A stretch of 64,000 nt of DNA, taken from positions 59,933 through 123,932 of the forward strand of contig NZ_AXAS01000032.1 of the NCBI RefSeq assembly GCF_000472925.1, given 5' to 3'. Positions 6,570 through 14,486 of this stretch are shown piece by piece. Position 1 is the first letter of the stretch; every line of letters begins with the position of its first letter. The position numbers and the translations under genes are program-made. The notes below the pieces were generated by a model. The model did not search any database. It had not been told where the DNA came from and worked only from the letters and a program-made list of their open reading frames with translations. The stretch comes from Bradyrhizobium sp. Ec3.3. Its GTDB lineage: Bacteria > Pseudomonadota > Alphaproteobacteria > Rhizobiales > Xanthobacteraceae.

Positions 6570-7760
6570 TTACGCCCGCTTCCTCTCGCGCATCAGATCG
6601 GCAAAGCGCTGGAACAGATAGTGCGAGTCGCGCGGGCCGGGTGAAGCTTCGGGGTGATACTGCACCGAGAACACTGGCTTGCCGTCGAGCTGGATGCCGC
6701 AATTGGAGCCGTCGAACAGCGACACGTGCGTCTGCGTCGCGCCCTTCGGCAGTGTCCTCTCGTCCACGGCAAAGCCGTGGTTCATCGAGGTGATCTCGAC
6801 CTTGCCCGTGGTCTCGTCCTTCACAGGGTGATTGGCGCCGTGATGGCCCTGATGCATCTTCTTCGTCTTCGCGCCGACGGCGAGGCCGAGCATCTGGTGG
6901 CCGAGGCAGATGCCGAACGTCGGTGTGCCCGACTTGATCACTTCCTTGATCACCGGCACGGCATATTTGCCGGTCGCGGCCGGATCGCCCGGGCCGTTCG
7001 ACAGGAACACGCCATCCGGCTTCATCGCCAGGATGTCATCGGCCGATGTCGTCGCCGGCACCACCGTCACCTTGCAGCCGACGCCGGCGAGCAGGCGCAG
7101 GATGTTGCGCTTGATGCCGTAGTCGATGGCGACGACGTTGAACGCCGGATTATCCTGGCGGCTGAAACCTTTATTCCATTCCCAGGGCGTCTCGTCCCAG
7201 GTGAAGCGCTGGCCAGAGGTGACCATCGGCACGAGGTCCATGCCCTCGAGGCCGGGCCATTCGCGTGCTTCTTCCTTCAGGCCGTGCAGGTCGAACTCGC
7301 CGTTCTTCGCGTGAGCGATCACGGCGTTCGGCATGCCCTTGGTGCGGATCAGCGCGGTCAGCGCGCGTGTGTCGATGCCGGACAGACCAATGATGCCGCG
7401 CGCCTTCAGCCACTGGTCGAGATGGCGGGTGGCGCGGTAGTTCGAGGGATCGGTGATGGCGGTGCGCAGGATCACGCCGCGCGCGCCGGGCGTCGCGGCC
7501 ATGTTCACCGTCTCGATGTCTTCCTCGTTGGTCCCGACATTGCCGATATGCGGGAAGGTGAAGGTGATGAGCTGCCCGGCATAGGACGGATCGGTCAGGA
7601 TCTCCTCGTAGCCGGTCATCGCGGTGTTGAAGCAGACCTCGCCGACGGCGTGTCCTTCGGCGCCGAGGCCAAAGCCTTCGAGCACCGTGCCATCGGCAAG
7701 CACGAGGAGCGCGGTCGGTTTATGGTCCGGCCAGGCGGGATCGTTTTCGGATTGTGTCAT
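6570..7760 (-). CDS. carA: Carbamoyl-phosphate synthase small subunit
   Basis: A 396-aa cytoplasmic glutaminase subunit. It releases ammonia from glutamine for the large subunit (CarB), feeding pyrimidine and arginine synthesis. The N-terminal CPSase domain is seen in LVLADGTVLEGFGLGAEGHAVGEVCFNTAMTGYEEILTDPSY. The class I amidotransferase domain has SNGPGDP, the nucleophile Cys in FGICLGHQMLGLA, and the His/Glu pair in VQYHPEASPGP. Length is normal. carB is not in the window, so the two are not adjacent here. The neighbour upstream is a divergent hydrolase; a terminator follows carA. Confidence 0.97.
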   Translation of the reverse strand: MTQSENDPAWPDHKPTALLVLADGTVLEGFGLGAEGHAVGEVCFNTAMTGYEEILTDPSYAGQLITFTFPHIGNVGTNEEDIETVNMAATPGARGVILRTAITDPSNYRATRHLDQWLKARGIIGLSGIDTRALTALIRTKGMPNAVIAHAKNGEFDLHGLKEEAREWPGLEGMDLVPMVTSGQRFTWDETPWEWNKGFSRQDNPAFNVVAIDYGIKRNILRLLAGVGCKVTVVPATTSADDILAMKPDGVFLSNGPGDPAATGKYAVPVIKEVIKSGTPTFGICLGHQMLGLAVGAKTKKMHQGHHGANHPVKDETTGKVEITSMNHGFAVDERTLPKGATQTHVSLFDGSNCGIQLDGKPVFSVQYHPEASPGPRDSHYLFQRFADLMRERKRA

Positions 7761-7906
7761 GAGCGCGCTACATAGTCCGGCGCAGCGCTGCCGTCAAAGC
7801 GGAGAAGCGCGGATTCACATGCGTTTTTGCATATTTGACAGGCCTCTCCGGGCACTTAAGCTGGAATCGACAATTTCCGGCAAATTCGGGGGCTTGCGAG
7901 GCAATA

Positions 7907-8608
7907 ATGAACCAGACCACCCCGCTTCTACTGGTTCCTGGATTGGCGTCCTCGCCCCGCATCTACGCCCCCGTCATTCCCGCGCTATGGCGGTTCGGCC
8001 CAGTGATGGTTGCCAACCATATCCGTGACGACAGTATGGCGGCGATCGCCCGGGGTATCCTCAGCCAGGCGCCGCCGCGCTTTGCGCTCGCCGGCCATTC
8101 CATGGGCGGCTACGTCGCCTTCGAGATCATGCGGCAGGCGCCGGAGCGGGTGGCAAAGCTCGCGCTGATCAATACGCAGGCGCGACCCGATACGCCGGAG
8201 GCGACCGCGCGCCGCCGTGCGCACATGGCGCGCGCCGAGCACGGCGAGCTTCGCGCCGTGCGCGAGGAGATGTTTCCGGAGCTGGTGCATCCATCGCGGC
8301 GTCATGATGTGAACCTGCTGCGGCTCGTGCATGCGCAGGATGAGGATGTCGGCGTCGAAGGCTATCTCCGGCAGCAGACCGCGATCATCGCGCGGGCGGA
8401 TTCCCGTCCCACGCTGGCGACGATCAAATGCCCGACGCTGGTGCTGACGGGCGACGCCGACAACACCATCCCGAACGCGCTCTCGAAGGAGATGGCCGAG
8501 GGTATCGCCGGCGCCAGGCTCGTGATCCTCAGCGAGTGCGGGCACCTGCCTCAGCCGGAGCAGCCTGAGGCGACTGCCGCGGCGCTGTCGGAATGGCTGC
8601 GGAACTGA
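7907..8608 (+). CDS. Alpha/beta hydrolase
   Basis: A 233-aa protein from ATG 7907. It opens with PLLLVPGLASSPRIYAPVIPAL, has the nucleophile elbow GHSMGG near residue 67, the late Asp in LVLTGDADNTIP and the catalytic His in LSECGHLPQPEQPEATAAAL, so the full Ser-Asp-His triad is present. This is a small esterase/lipase-like member of the family; the substrate cannot be predicted. It is divergent from carA and is followed 59 bp later by the yqeY gene, possibly in one transcript. Confidence 0.82.
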   Translation: MNQTTPLLLVPGLASSPRIYAPVIPALWRFGPVMVANHIRDDSMAAIARGILSQAPPRFALAGHSMGGYVAFEIMRQAPERVAKLALINTQARPDTPEATARRRAHMARAEHGELRAVREEMFPELVHPSRRHDVNLLRLVHAQDEDVGVEGYLRQQTAIIARADSRPTLATIKCPTLVLTGDADNTIPNALSKEMAEGIAGARLVILSECGHLPQPEQPEATAAALSEWLRN

Positions 8609-8667
8609 GTTGTGTACGGCCTGCGAACGGCCTAGATCAGGCTCAATACATCGAAAGGATCAGGACC

Positions 8668-9123
8668 ATGATGCGCGACGACATCAACGCTGCGGTGAAA
8701 GAGGCCATGAAGGCCAAGGACGAGCGCAAGCTCGGCACGCTGCGCATGGTCAATTCGACCATCAAGAATGCCGACATCGAGGCGCGCGGCAACGGCAAGC
8801 CGCCGCTGAGCGATGCCGAGCTGCTCGGCGTGCTCCAGAAGATGATCAAGCAGCGCCAGGAGGCGGTCGAGCTCTACGAGAAGGGCGGCCGCGCCGAGCT
8901 CGCCGCGCAGGAGCGCGAGGAGATCGCCGTGATCTCGGCCTATCTGCCCAAGCAGATGTCCGACGACGATGTGAAGAAGGCGATTTCCGATGCGATTGCC
9001 GAGACCGGCGCCGCCGGCATGAAGGACATGGGCAAGGTGATTGCGGCGTTGAAGGCGAAGTACACCGGGCAGATGGATTTCGCGAAGGCCAGTGGTTTGG
9101 TGAAGGCAGCGTTGACGGGCTAG
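8668..9123 (+). CDS. yqeY: GatB/YqeY domain protein
   Basis: A 151-aa protein from the first of two adjacent ATG codons, with AGGATCAGGA just upstream. It consists of the YqeY helical domain: LRDDINAAVKEAMKAKD-like start, then STIKNADIEARG, QRQEAVELYEKGGR, IAVISAYLPKQMS and the end GKVIAALKAKYTGQMDFAKASGLVKAAL. The fold is shared with the C-terminal tail domain of GatB, which touches tRNA in the amidotransferase. The stand-alone protein is widely conserved with unknown precise role, possibly in tRNA or translation. In many alphaproteobacteria it neighbours carA and dnaG, as it does loosely here. Confidence 0.88.
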   Translation: MMRDDINAAVKEAMKAKDERKLGTLRMVNSTIKNADIEARGNGKPPLSDAELLGVLQKMIKQRQEAVELYEKGGRAELAAQEREEIAVISAYLPKQMSDDDVKKAISDAIAETGAAGMKDMGKVIAALKAKYTGQMDFAKASGLVKAALTG

Positions 9124-9130
9124 CCGTTCT

Positions 9131-9283
9131 TACCCTCTCCCCTTGCGGGAGAGGGTGGCTCGCCGCATAGCGGCGAGACGGGTGAGGGGTCTCTCTCCGA
9201 GAATGAAACTGTCGCAGTGAATGCGCGGATAGAGACCCCTCATCCGGCGCTTCGCGCCACCTTCTCCCGCAAGGGGAGAAGGT
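9131..9283. repeat. Dispersed inverted repeat (CCCTCTCCC...GGGAGA family)
   Basis: CCCTCTCCCCTTGCGGGAGAGGGTGGC at the left is answered by GCGCCACCTTCTCCCGCAAGGGGAGAAGG at the right, so a ~150-bp imperfect inverted repeat with two smaller hairpins fills the gap. A short relic of the same unit (CGCCACCTTCTCCCGCAAGG) is present at 63421. Confidence 0.75.
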
Positions 9284-9344
9284 GCACCTTTGATGTGGCA
9301 GCCGTTCGGTCTAGTCTCCGGCTACACAAGTCGGAAGGCAACCG

Positions 9345-10493
9345 ATGACCAGCGCGATCAAGCCGTTTCGCATCAACATCCCCGCTGACATCCTCGCCGA
9401 CCTCAAATCGCGCCTTGCGCGCACGCGCTGGCCGGAGCCGGAGCTGGTCGACGACTGGAGCCAGGGTGCGCCGCTGACGTGGATCAAGGAGATCTGCGGC
9501 TACTGGGCCAACGAATATGACTGGCGGGCGCGCGAAGCAAAGCTCAATCGCTTCGATCAGTTCACCACCGAGATCGACGGGCTCGATATCCACTTCATCC
9601 ATGCGCGCTCGAACGAGCCTGCTGCGCTGCCGCTGATCATCACTCATGGCTGGCCCGGCTCGATCGTCGAATTTCAGAAGGTGATCGCGCCGCTGGTTGA
9701 TCCCGCTGCGTATGGTGGCAATGCCGCCGATGCCTTTCATGTCATCTGTCCCTCGCTGCCGGGCTTCGGCTTCTCGGCGAAACCCAAGACAACCGGCTGG
9801 GGCGTCGACCGCATCGCCGCGACCTGGGCCAAGCTGATGGATCGCCTCGGCTATAGCAGTTACGGCGCGCAGGGCGGCGATTGGGGCTCGGCGGTGACGA
9901 CCTCGCTCGGCGCGCAGGACTTTGAGCATTGCGCCGGCATTCACATCACGCTTGCCTTCAATTCGGCGCCGAAGGTCGAGGGCGAGCCGACGGCTGAAGA
10001 GAAGCGGGCGCTCGCCGGGCTGAAGCACTATGTCGATCTCGACTCCGGCTACTCGAAGCAGCAATCGACCCGGCCGCAGACGCTCGGCTATGGCCTCACG
10101 GATTCGCCGAGCGGGCAGGCGGCCTGGATCCTGGAAAAGTTCTGGGCCTGGACCGATTGCAACGGCCATCCCGAAAACATCTTCACCCGGGACGAGCTGC
10201 TCGACAACGTCATGCTCTATTGGGCGACGCAGACGGCGACCTCCTCGGCGCGGCTCTATTGGGAAAGCTTCGGCAAGCGCCGCACGACGCCGGTCGTCAA
10301 GGTGCCGACCGGCGTTGCGGTGTTCCCCAAGGAGATCATCACGCCGGTGCGGCACTGGATGGAGCCCAATTTTTACAACATCACGCATTGGAGCGAGATG
10401 GAGAAGGGCGGCCACTTTGCCGCCTTCGAGCAGCCGGAGCTGTTCGTGCGCGATGTGCGAAAATTCTTCGCGACGGTGCGGGCGCGGGGATAA
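9345..10493 (+). CDS. Epoxide hydrolase
   Basis: A 382-aa protein with the epoxide hydrolase N-terminal domain (IKPFRINIPADILADLKSRLARTRWPEP, then WIKEICGYWANEYDWRAREAKLNRFDQF) followed by an alpha/beta-hydrolase core. The oxyanion segment is HGWPGS at 101-106, the nucleophile Asp is D179 in GGDWGS, and the catalytic His is in GGHFAAFEQPEL near the end. Such enzymes hydrolyse epoxides to diols through an aspartyl ester. The physiological substrate cannot be read. It stands alone between a dispersed repeat and a MarR regulator gene. Confidence 0.9.
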   Translation: MTSAIKPFRINIPADILADLKSRLARTRWPEPELVDDWSQGAPLTWIKEICGYWANEYDWRAREAKLNRFDQFTTEIDGLDIHFIHARSNEPAALPLIITHGWPGSIVEFQKVIAPLVDPAAYGGNAADAFHVICPSLPGFGFSAKPKTTGWGVDRIAATWAKLMDRLGYSSYGAQGGDWGSAVTTSLGAQDFEHCAGIHITLAFNSAPKVEGEPTAEEKRALAGLKHYVDLDSGYSKQQSTRPQTLGYGLTDSPSGQAAWILEKFWAWTDCNGHPENIFTRDELLDNVMLYWATQTATSSARLYWESFGKRRTTPVVKVPTGVAVFPKEIITPVRHWMEPNFYNITHWSEMEKGGHFAAFEQPELFVRDVRKFFATVRARG

Positions 10494-10517
10494 ATTCTTT
10501 CAATTCGACGCAGTCAG

Positions 10518-10988
10518 ATGATGCCAAAGACGTCTCATGCAGCGGGTCTTCACCGCGCCTCACTCGAGAAGCTGCACGATCTGGATGCGGCGCTGGAGCT
10601 CATGTATTACGGCTGGCGCGGAATGACGCTCCTGGCCGACGAGTATCTTGCGAAGCGGGGCTTGTCGCGTCCGCACCATCGTATTCTCTACGTGGTGGCC
10701 CGCCGGCCCGATATCGCGATCGGGTCGCTGATCGAGATACTCGGCATTTCCAAGCAGGCCCTGAACCGGCCGCTCAACCTGTTGCTGGAGCGCAAGCTCC
10801 TGACCTCGAAGCGCTCGCCCGAGCAGCATCGCTCCAAACTGTTGCGCCTGACGCAAGCGGGACATCGCATTGAGCAAAGGGCGTCGGACCATGAGCGCAA
10901 GGTCATGCGCGACGCGTTCGATCGCGTCGGGGCGCCTGGCGCTGCCGCATGGATGGCCGTCATGGAGACGATCGCCGACAACAACTGA
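10518..10988 (+). CDS. MarR-family transcriptional regulator
   Basis: A 156-aa protein. LTLADEYLAKRGLSRPHHRILYVVAR-like helices lead into LIEILGISKQALNRPLNLLLERKLLTSKRSPEQHRSKLLRLTQAGHRIEQ, the typical MarR winged helix with its DxR-like wing (here EQHRSK). It starts 24 bp after the epoxide hydrolase stop and precedes a SnoaL-like and a small membrane protein in the same direction. It may control one of these neighbours; no clear operator palindrome was found. MarR proteins usually respond to phenolic or oxidised ligands. Confidence 0.82.
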   Translation: MMPKTSHAAGLHRASLEKLHDLDAALELMYYGWRGMTLLADEYLAKRGLSRPHHRILYVVARRPDIAIGSLIEILGISKQALNRPLNLLLERKLLTSKRSPEQHRSKLLRLTQAGHRIEQRASDHERKVMRDAFDRVGAPGAAAWMAVMETIADNN

Positions 10989-11066
10989 CGGCGTCACGTC
11001 AATATAGTTGACATGAGAAGCGAGCTTTGCCACTTTCCCGGCAACGAGCCGGGGGAGGGCTGCGCC

Positions 11067-11435
11067 ATGAGTGCACAGAAGATGGATCGCGCTGCCGCCG
11101 AACGCTTCGTAGCGGCATGGTGCGCGAGCTGGCGCAGGGTCGATATCGACACGGTCGTCGCGCATTTCGCCGACGATGCGCAGATGCGTAGTCCCCTGGC
11201 GCTCACTCTGACCGGGTCTCCCACCGTCACCGGCACCGAGAACATCCGCACCTACTGGCGGAAAGCCTACGGCCACATCGAAAGCGCCGACCTGAAGATC
11301 CTGAATTGGAGCTGGGACGACACGATCGCGCGCCTGACGGTGTGGTGGCAACTGGGTGACACGCGCGCCAGCGAGTTCATGGACTTCGATGATGCCGGTC
11401 GTGTCGTGCGCAGCGAGGCCTTCTACGGGAAATAA
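11067..11435 (+). CDS. SnoaL-like / NTF2-fold protein
   Basis: A 122-aa protein from ATG 11067, preceded by GGGGGAGGG. It shows the NTF2-like pattern: AAERFVAAWCASWRRVDIDTVVAHFADDAQMRSP, VTGTENIRTYWRKAYGHI, then strands ADLKILNWSWDDTIARLTVWWQ and FMDFDDAGRVVRSEAFYG. Such cone-shaped folds serve as small isomerases, hydrolases or binding proteins; no catalytic set can be assigned. It is 3 bp upstream of a small membrane protein and probably cotranscribed with it and perhaps with the MarR gene. Confidence 0.75.
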   Translation: MSAQKMDRAAAERFVAAWCASWRRVDIDTVVAHFADDAQMRSPLALTLTGSPTVTGTENIRTYWRKAYGHIESADLKILNWSWDDTIARLTVWWQLGDTRASEFMDFDDAGRVVRSEAFYGK

Positions 11436-11438
11436 GCC

Positions 11439-11882
11439 ATGCGTCTTTCAGATTTCGTCCTGCTGCTCAACGCGCTCTGGTTCGGCGGTGCCTTCATCCA
11501 GTTCAGCATCGCCCAGCGCAATACGCTGAAGATATTGCTGCCGCGGGAAGAGCGCAGCAATCCGATCGCGCCGACCTTGGCCGCAAGCGTAGCGTTCCTG
11601 GGCGGGATGAATCTGCCGATCGGAATTCTTTCGCTCTATCTTCTGGCCGTTCGGCCACCTTTCTTCCAGCCGATCGAAGCGCAGTTGGTCTTGTTCCTGT
11701 TCTTCGCTGCCTGCCACTTCAGCCAGTTCGCCTATAATCTACCGGTCCTGATGCGCGGCGGGCGCGTCGGAGTGGCTTACTGGCCCGTGTTGAAGGGGCC
11801 GATGCTCCGGATCTTCGTCATCGACGCGGCCCTGTTTCTGGCCAATCTTGGTATGGCGCTCTTGCTCGCGTCGCATTCCTGA
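11439..11882 (+). CDS. Small four-helix membrane protein, unknown function
   Basis: A 147-aa protein with four hydrophobic segments (residues about 3-22, 50-70, 80-100 and 122-143) and little polar sequence between them. I do not recognise the family. It begins 3 bp after the SnoaL-like gene stop, so it is translationally linked to it. It may be a membrane partner of that protein, but nothing in the sequence shows a catalytic or transport motif. Confidence 0.65.
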   Translation: MRLSDFVLLLNALWFGGAFIQFSIAQRNTLKILLPREERSNPIAPTLAASVAFLGGMNLPIGILSLYLLAVRPPFFQPIEAQLVLFLFFAACHFSQFAYNLPVLMRGGRVGVAYWPVLKGPMLRIFVIDAALFLANLGMALLLASHS

Positions 11883-12039
11883 CGAGGGAGGAGGGCGCGG
11901 CGCATTGCCCGAAAGGCAATTGCGGTATCTGCTGACCGCTCAACTCTCCCGTGCAAGCCCTGCGAGAGCGGACTATCATTGGCGCCAAGAGAACCGCTCG
12001 CGAGGAAGATCGCGCGAGGGGAATTCGCGGAGGAAGCCA

Positions 12040-12816
12040 ATGTCCATTTCGGGCAAAGTCGATCCGGTCGTGCGCGCTGTGGCCGCGACCGACATCGCGG
12101 AGGCGCTGGCCGAAGGCCTGCGGGATTTCCAGGCGCTGCCGCTGTACGGGCTTTGCTTCGGCGTGCTCTATGCCGCCGGCGGCATCGCCATCATGCTCTG
12201 CCTCACCGCGTTCGGGCTGATCTATCTGGTCTATCCGCTCGCGGCGGGTTTTGCGCTGATCGGGCCTTTCGTCGCAATCGGCCTCTACGAAGTCAGTCGG
12301 CGCCGCGAAGCGGGCGAGCCCGTGTCCTTCGGCGCAATCTGGTCGACGATACGCTCGCGCAGCGAGATCGGCTGGATGGCGTTCGTCACGCTGTTCGTGT
12401 TCGTGGTCTGGATGTACCAGGTGCGATTGCTGATCGCGCTGCTGCTCGGCCTGCACGCGTCCTTCTCGAGCCTGCAGGAATTCATGACGGTGGTGCTCAC
12501 CACCAATGAGGGCCTGTTGTTCCTCGCCATCGGCAATGCGGTCGGCGCCGCGCTGTCGCTGATCCTGTTCTCGCTGACCGTGGTGTCGTTTCCGTTGCTG
12601 CTCGACCGCGAGGTCGATTTCGTCACCGCGATGGTGACGAGCGTGCGCGCCGTCGTCACCAGCCCGTTGCCGATGATCGGCTGGGCCGCGGTCATCGTGA
12701 TGCTGTTGGTCGTCTCGGCGCTGCCGTACTTTCTCGGGCTGATCGTGACGTTGCCGGTGCTCGGCCATGCGACCTGGCACCTGTATCGGCGCTTGGTGGT
12801 GCCGGTGCCGGCCTAA
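12040..12816 (+). CDS. DUF2189-type integral membrane protein
   Basis: A 258-aa protein from ATG 12040, with GGAGGAAG 9 bases upstream. It has about six hydrophobic helices. The start DIAEALAEGLRDFQALPLYGLCFGVLYA and the end PMIGWAAVIVMLLVVSALPYFLGLIVTLPVLGHATWHLYRRLV match the DUF2189 pattern common in alphaproteobacteria, sometimes placed near cytochrome oxidase genes. No function is established. It stands alone here, followed by a dispersed repeat. Confidence 0.75.
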   Translation: MSISGKVDPVVRAVAATDIAEALAEGLRDFQALPLYGLCFGVLYAAGGIAIMLCLTAFGLIYLVYPLAAGFALIGPFVAIGLYEVSRRREAGEPVSFGAIWSTIRSRSEIGWMAFVTLFVFVVWMYQVRLLIALLLGLHASFSSLQEFMTVVLTTNEGLLFLAIGNAVGAALSLILFSLTVVSFPLLLDREVDFVTAMVTSVRAVVTSPLPMIGWAAVIVMLLVVSALPYFLGLIVTLPVLGHATWHLYRRLVVPVPA

Positions 12817-12821
12817 GCGCT

Positions 12822-12916
12822 GCCATTCCGCGGCGCGCGTCAGCGCGAACCCGGAATCTCGCGCCACAACTTCCGGATTCCGGGGTTGGCCCGCTTTGCG
12901 AGCGCCCGGGAATGAC
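12822..12916. repeat. Dispersed palindromic repeat (CATTCCGGG family)
   Basis: Starts GCCATTCCGCGGCGCGCGTCAG and ends CGCCCGGGAATGAC, giving an imperfect inverted repeat between two convergent genes. It is the same family as 6410-6515. Confidence 0.65.
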
Positions 12917-12926
12917 GTCGATCAGC

Positions 12927-13439
12927 CTACGGCGTCTTGATGCCCATCGCCTTCAACGCGTCCAGCATCCGTTGCGGCGGGCCCATCTTGACGACCAGCG
13001 GCTTGCCGGTCTCGAGCACGCTCTTGAGGCTGGACAGGATCGCAGACCAACCCTGGCGCCCGCCCGACAGGATGTCGTCGCTGAGCGGCCGGTCGTGGCC
13101 TTCGCTCATGGTGAGGCGGACCGCCTCGCCGGCTGGCTCGATCTCGTAGGTCACGAGCGTCGGCCCGAGTTTCTCGATCAGCTCGGGCCAGTTGACGTTG
13201 AAGGTGATCGAGAGCTTTCTCGGCGGATCATATTCGAGCACCTCGCCCGAGATATGCAGCGCGCCGTCCGGCGTGCGCACCCTGAACGCGCCGCCGAGCC
13301 GCGGCTCGACCTCGACCGCATTGCCGAAGAAATACATCCGGCTGAACTCGGCCGAGGTCAGCGCCTCCCACACCGTCTCGGGCGTGGAGGCGATGTAGAT
13401 CGTGTAGACCGTCAGCGGCTTGAACTGATCGATGTTCAT
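12927..13439 (-). CDS. SRPBCC (AHSA1-type) protein, second copy
   Basis: A 170-aa protein from ATG 13439 (a GTG just before it is in frame). The START/Bet v1-like fold is marked by YTIYIASTPETVWEALTSAEFSRMYFFGN, GGAFRVRTPDG, GEVLEYDPPRKLSITFNV and the terminal helix GGRQGWSAILSSLKSVLETGKPL. Proteins of this type bind hydrophobic ligands or assist chaperones; no enzyme activity can be inferred. It is a paralogue of the next gene upstream (13510), and both follow an ArsR gene in one leftward operon, a frequent pairing. Confidence 0.82.
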   Translation of the reverse strand: MNIDQFKPLTVYTIYIASTPETVWEALTSAEFSRMYFFGNAVEVEPRLGGAFRVRTPDGALHISGEVLEYDPPRKLSITFNVNWPELIEKLGPTLVTYEIEPAGEAVRLTMSEGHDRPLSDDILSGGRQGWSAILSSLKSVLETGKPLVVKMGPPQRMLDALKAMGIKTP

Positions 13440-13509
13440 CACTCAAATCCTTCAAGGCCCGGCGTCCCCGGCGGGATCGCTAACGCATGGATGAATCCAG
13501 GCCGAGGCA

Positions 13510-13974
13510 TCACGCGGCGTCCTTTTTTGAATAACCTGGCGGCACGATCTCGATGGTGCGGCCAGTCTCGAGCAGGCTCTTCAGGTTCGACAGCACCATC
13601 GGCCAGCCGCCGGAGATGTCGCGCAGGGTCTTGCCGTCCTCGCCCAGCTCGTCGTGCGTGACCGTCAGCTTGACGACCTTGCCGCGTGGTTCGAGATCGA
13701 AGGTGACGCGCGAGATCCCTTCGCCCGCGGCCTCGGGCTTGCGATTGTGCCAGCTATAGGCGAGCCGCCGTGTCGGATCGAAGGTGATGACCTCGCCCTC
13801 CACCGTCGGATTGCCGTTGTTGGTGAAGCGGTAGGGCGCGCCCTCCTTCCAGTCGGAGGCGATGCGATGACCGAACCAGTAGCGTTCGGTGAAATCGCCG
13901 TCGGTCAGTGCCTGCCACAGCGCCTCTGGCGAGGTCTCGATATAGGTTACGTAGACATAGCTCGGCTTACTCAT
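13510..13974 (-). CDS. SRPBCC (AHSA1-type) protein, first copy
   Basis: A 154-aa protein with the same fold as its downstream neighbour: YVTYIETSPEALWQALTDGDFTERYWFGHRIASDW, GEVITFDPTRRLAYSWH and GGWPMVLSNLKSLLETGRTIEI. Its start overlaps the end of the ArsR gene by 8 bp, so the two are translationally coupled. Such ArsR-SRPBCC pairs are widespread; the repressor is thought to control the ligand-binding protein, but the signal is unknown. Confidence 0.85.
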   Translation of the reverse strand: MSKPSYVYVTYIETSPEALWQALTDGDFTERYWFGHRIASDWKEGAPYRFTNNGNPTVEGEVITFDPTRRLAYSWHNRKPEAAGEGISRVTFDLEPRGKVVKLTVTHDELGEDGKTLRDISGGWPMVLSNLKSLLETGRTIEIVPPGYSKKDAA

Positions 13975-14281
13975 CGCGCTTCTCCAGTTGACGTTTCAAC
14001 TCGCTGAGCGCGGCGAGTTTCCCGCGCTCGAATTTTTTGATCCAGCGTTCGCCGATCTGATGGATCGGCACCGGGTTGAGGTAGTGCAGCTTCTCGCGGC
14101 CATGCTTGAAGGTAGTGACCAGGTTGGCCTCTTCGAGAATGGCAAGGTGCTTGGTGACGGCCTGGCGCGTCATCTCCAGGCCCTCGCAGAGCTCGTTCAG
14201 CGTTTGCCCGTTCCGGGCGTGAAGCCTGTCCAAGAGCGACCGTCTCGAGGCGTCGGCCAGCGCTTTGAAGACCTCATCCAT
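13967..14281 (-). CDS. ArsR-family transcriptional regulator
   Basis: A 104-aa protein from ATG 14281, chosen because MDEVFKALADASRRSLLDRL is the standard ArsR opening (an in-frame start 18 bases upstream is possible). The recognition helix region is CEGLEMTRQAVTKHLAILEEANLVTT, and the wing is KHGREKLHYLNPVPIHQIGERWI. There is no metal-binding Cys set, so it belongs to the non-metal group found upstream of SRPBCC genes. It overlaps the first SRPBCC gene by 8 bp. Confidence 0.88.
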   Translation of the reverse strand: MDEVFKALADASRRSLLDRLHARNGQTLNELCEGLEMTRQAVTKHLAILEEANLVTTFKHGREKLHYLNPVPIHQIGERWIKKFERGKLAALSELKRQLEKRDE

Positions 14282-14323
14282 GCAGGCGATAATAGGCAAC
14301 CAAATAGTTGCATGTCAAGTGCC

Positions 14324-14400
14324 GTCATTCGGGGGCATCGCGCGGCGATGAACCCGCAAATCTCGAGATTCCGGATAACCTGCGCGGTTTCCGGAATGAC
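14324..14400. repeat. Dispersed palindromic repeat (short member)
   Basis: GTCATTCGGGGG at the left and TTCCGGAATGAC at the right delimit a ~77-bp degenerate member of the CATTCCGGG family, between divergent genes. Confidence 0.55.
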
Positions 14401-14486
14401 TGCCTTGACCTCGAGATCATGTTTTCGGCACGGTCCCCGTGTTAGCGTCTTATCTCAGCCAACGGAGATTGGTTCCGGGAGGAAAC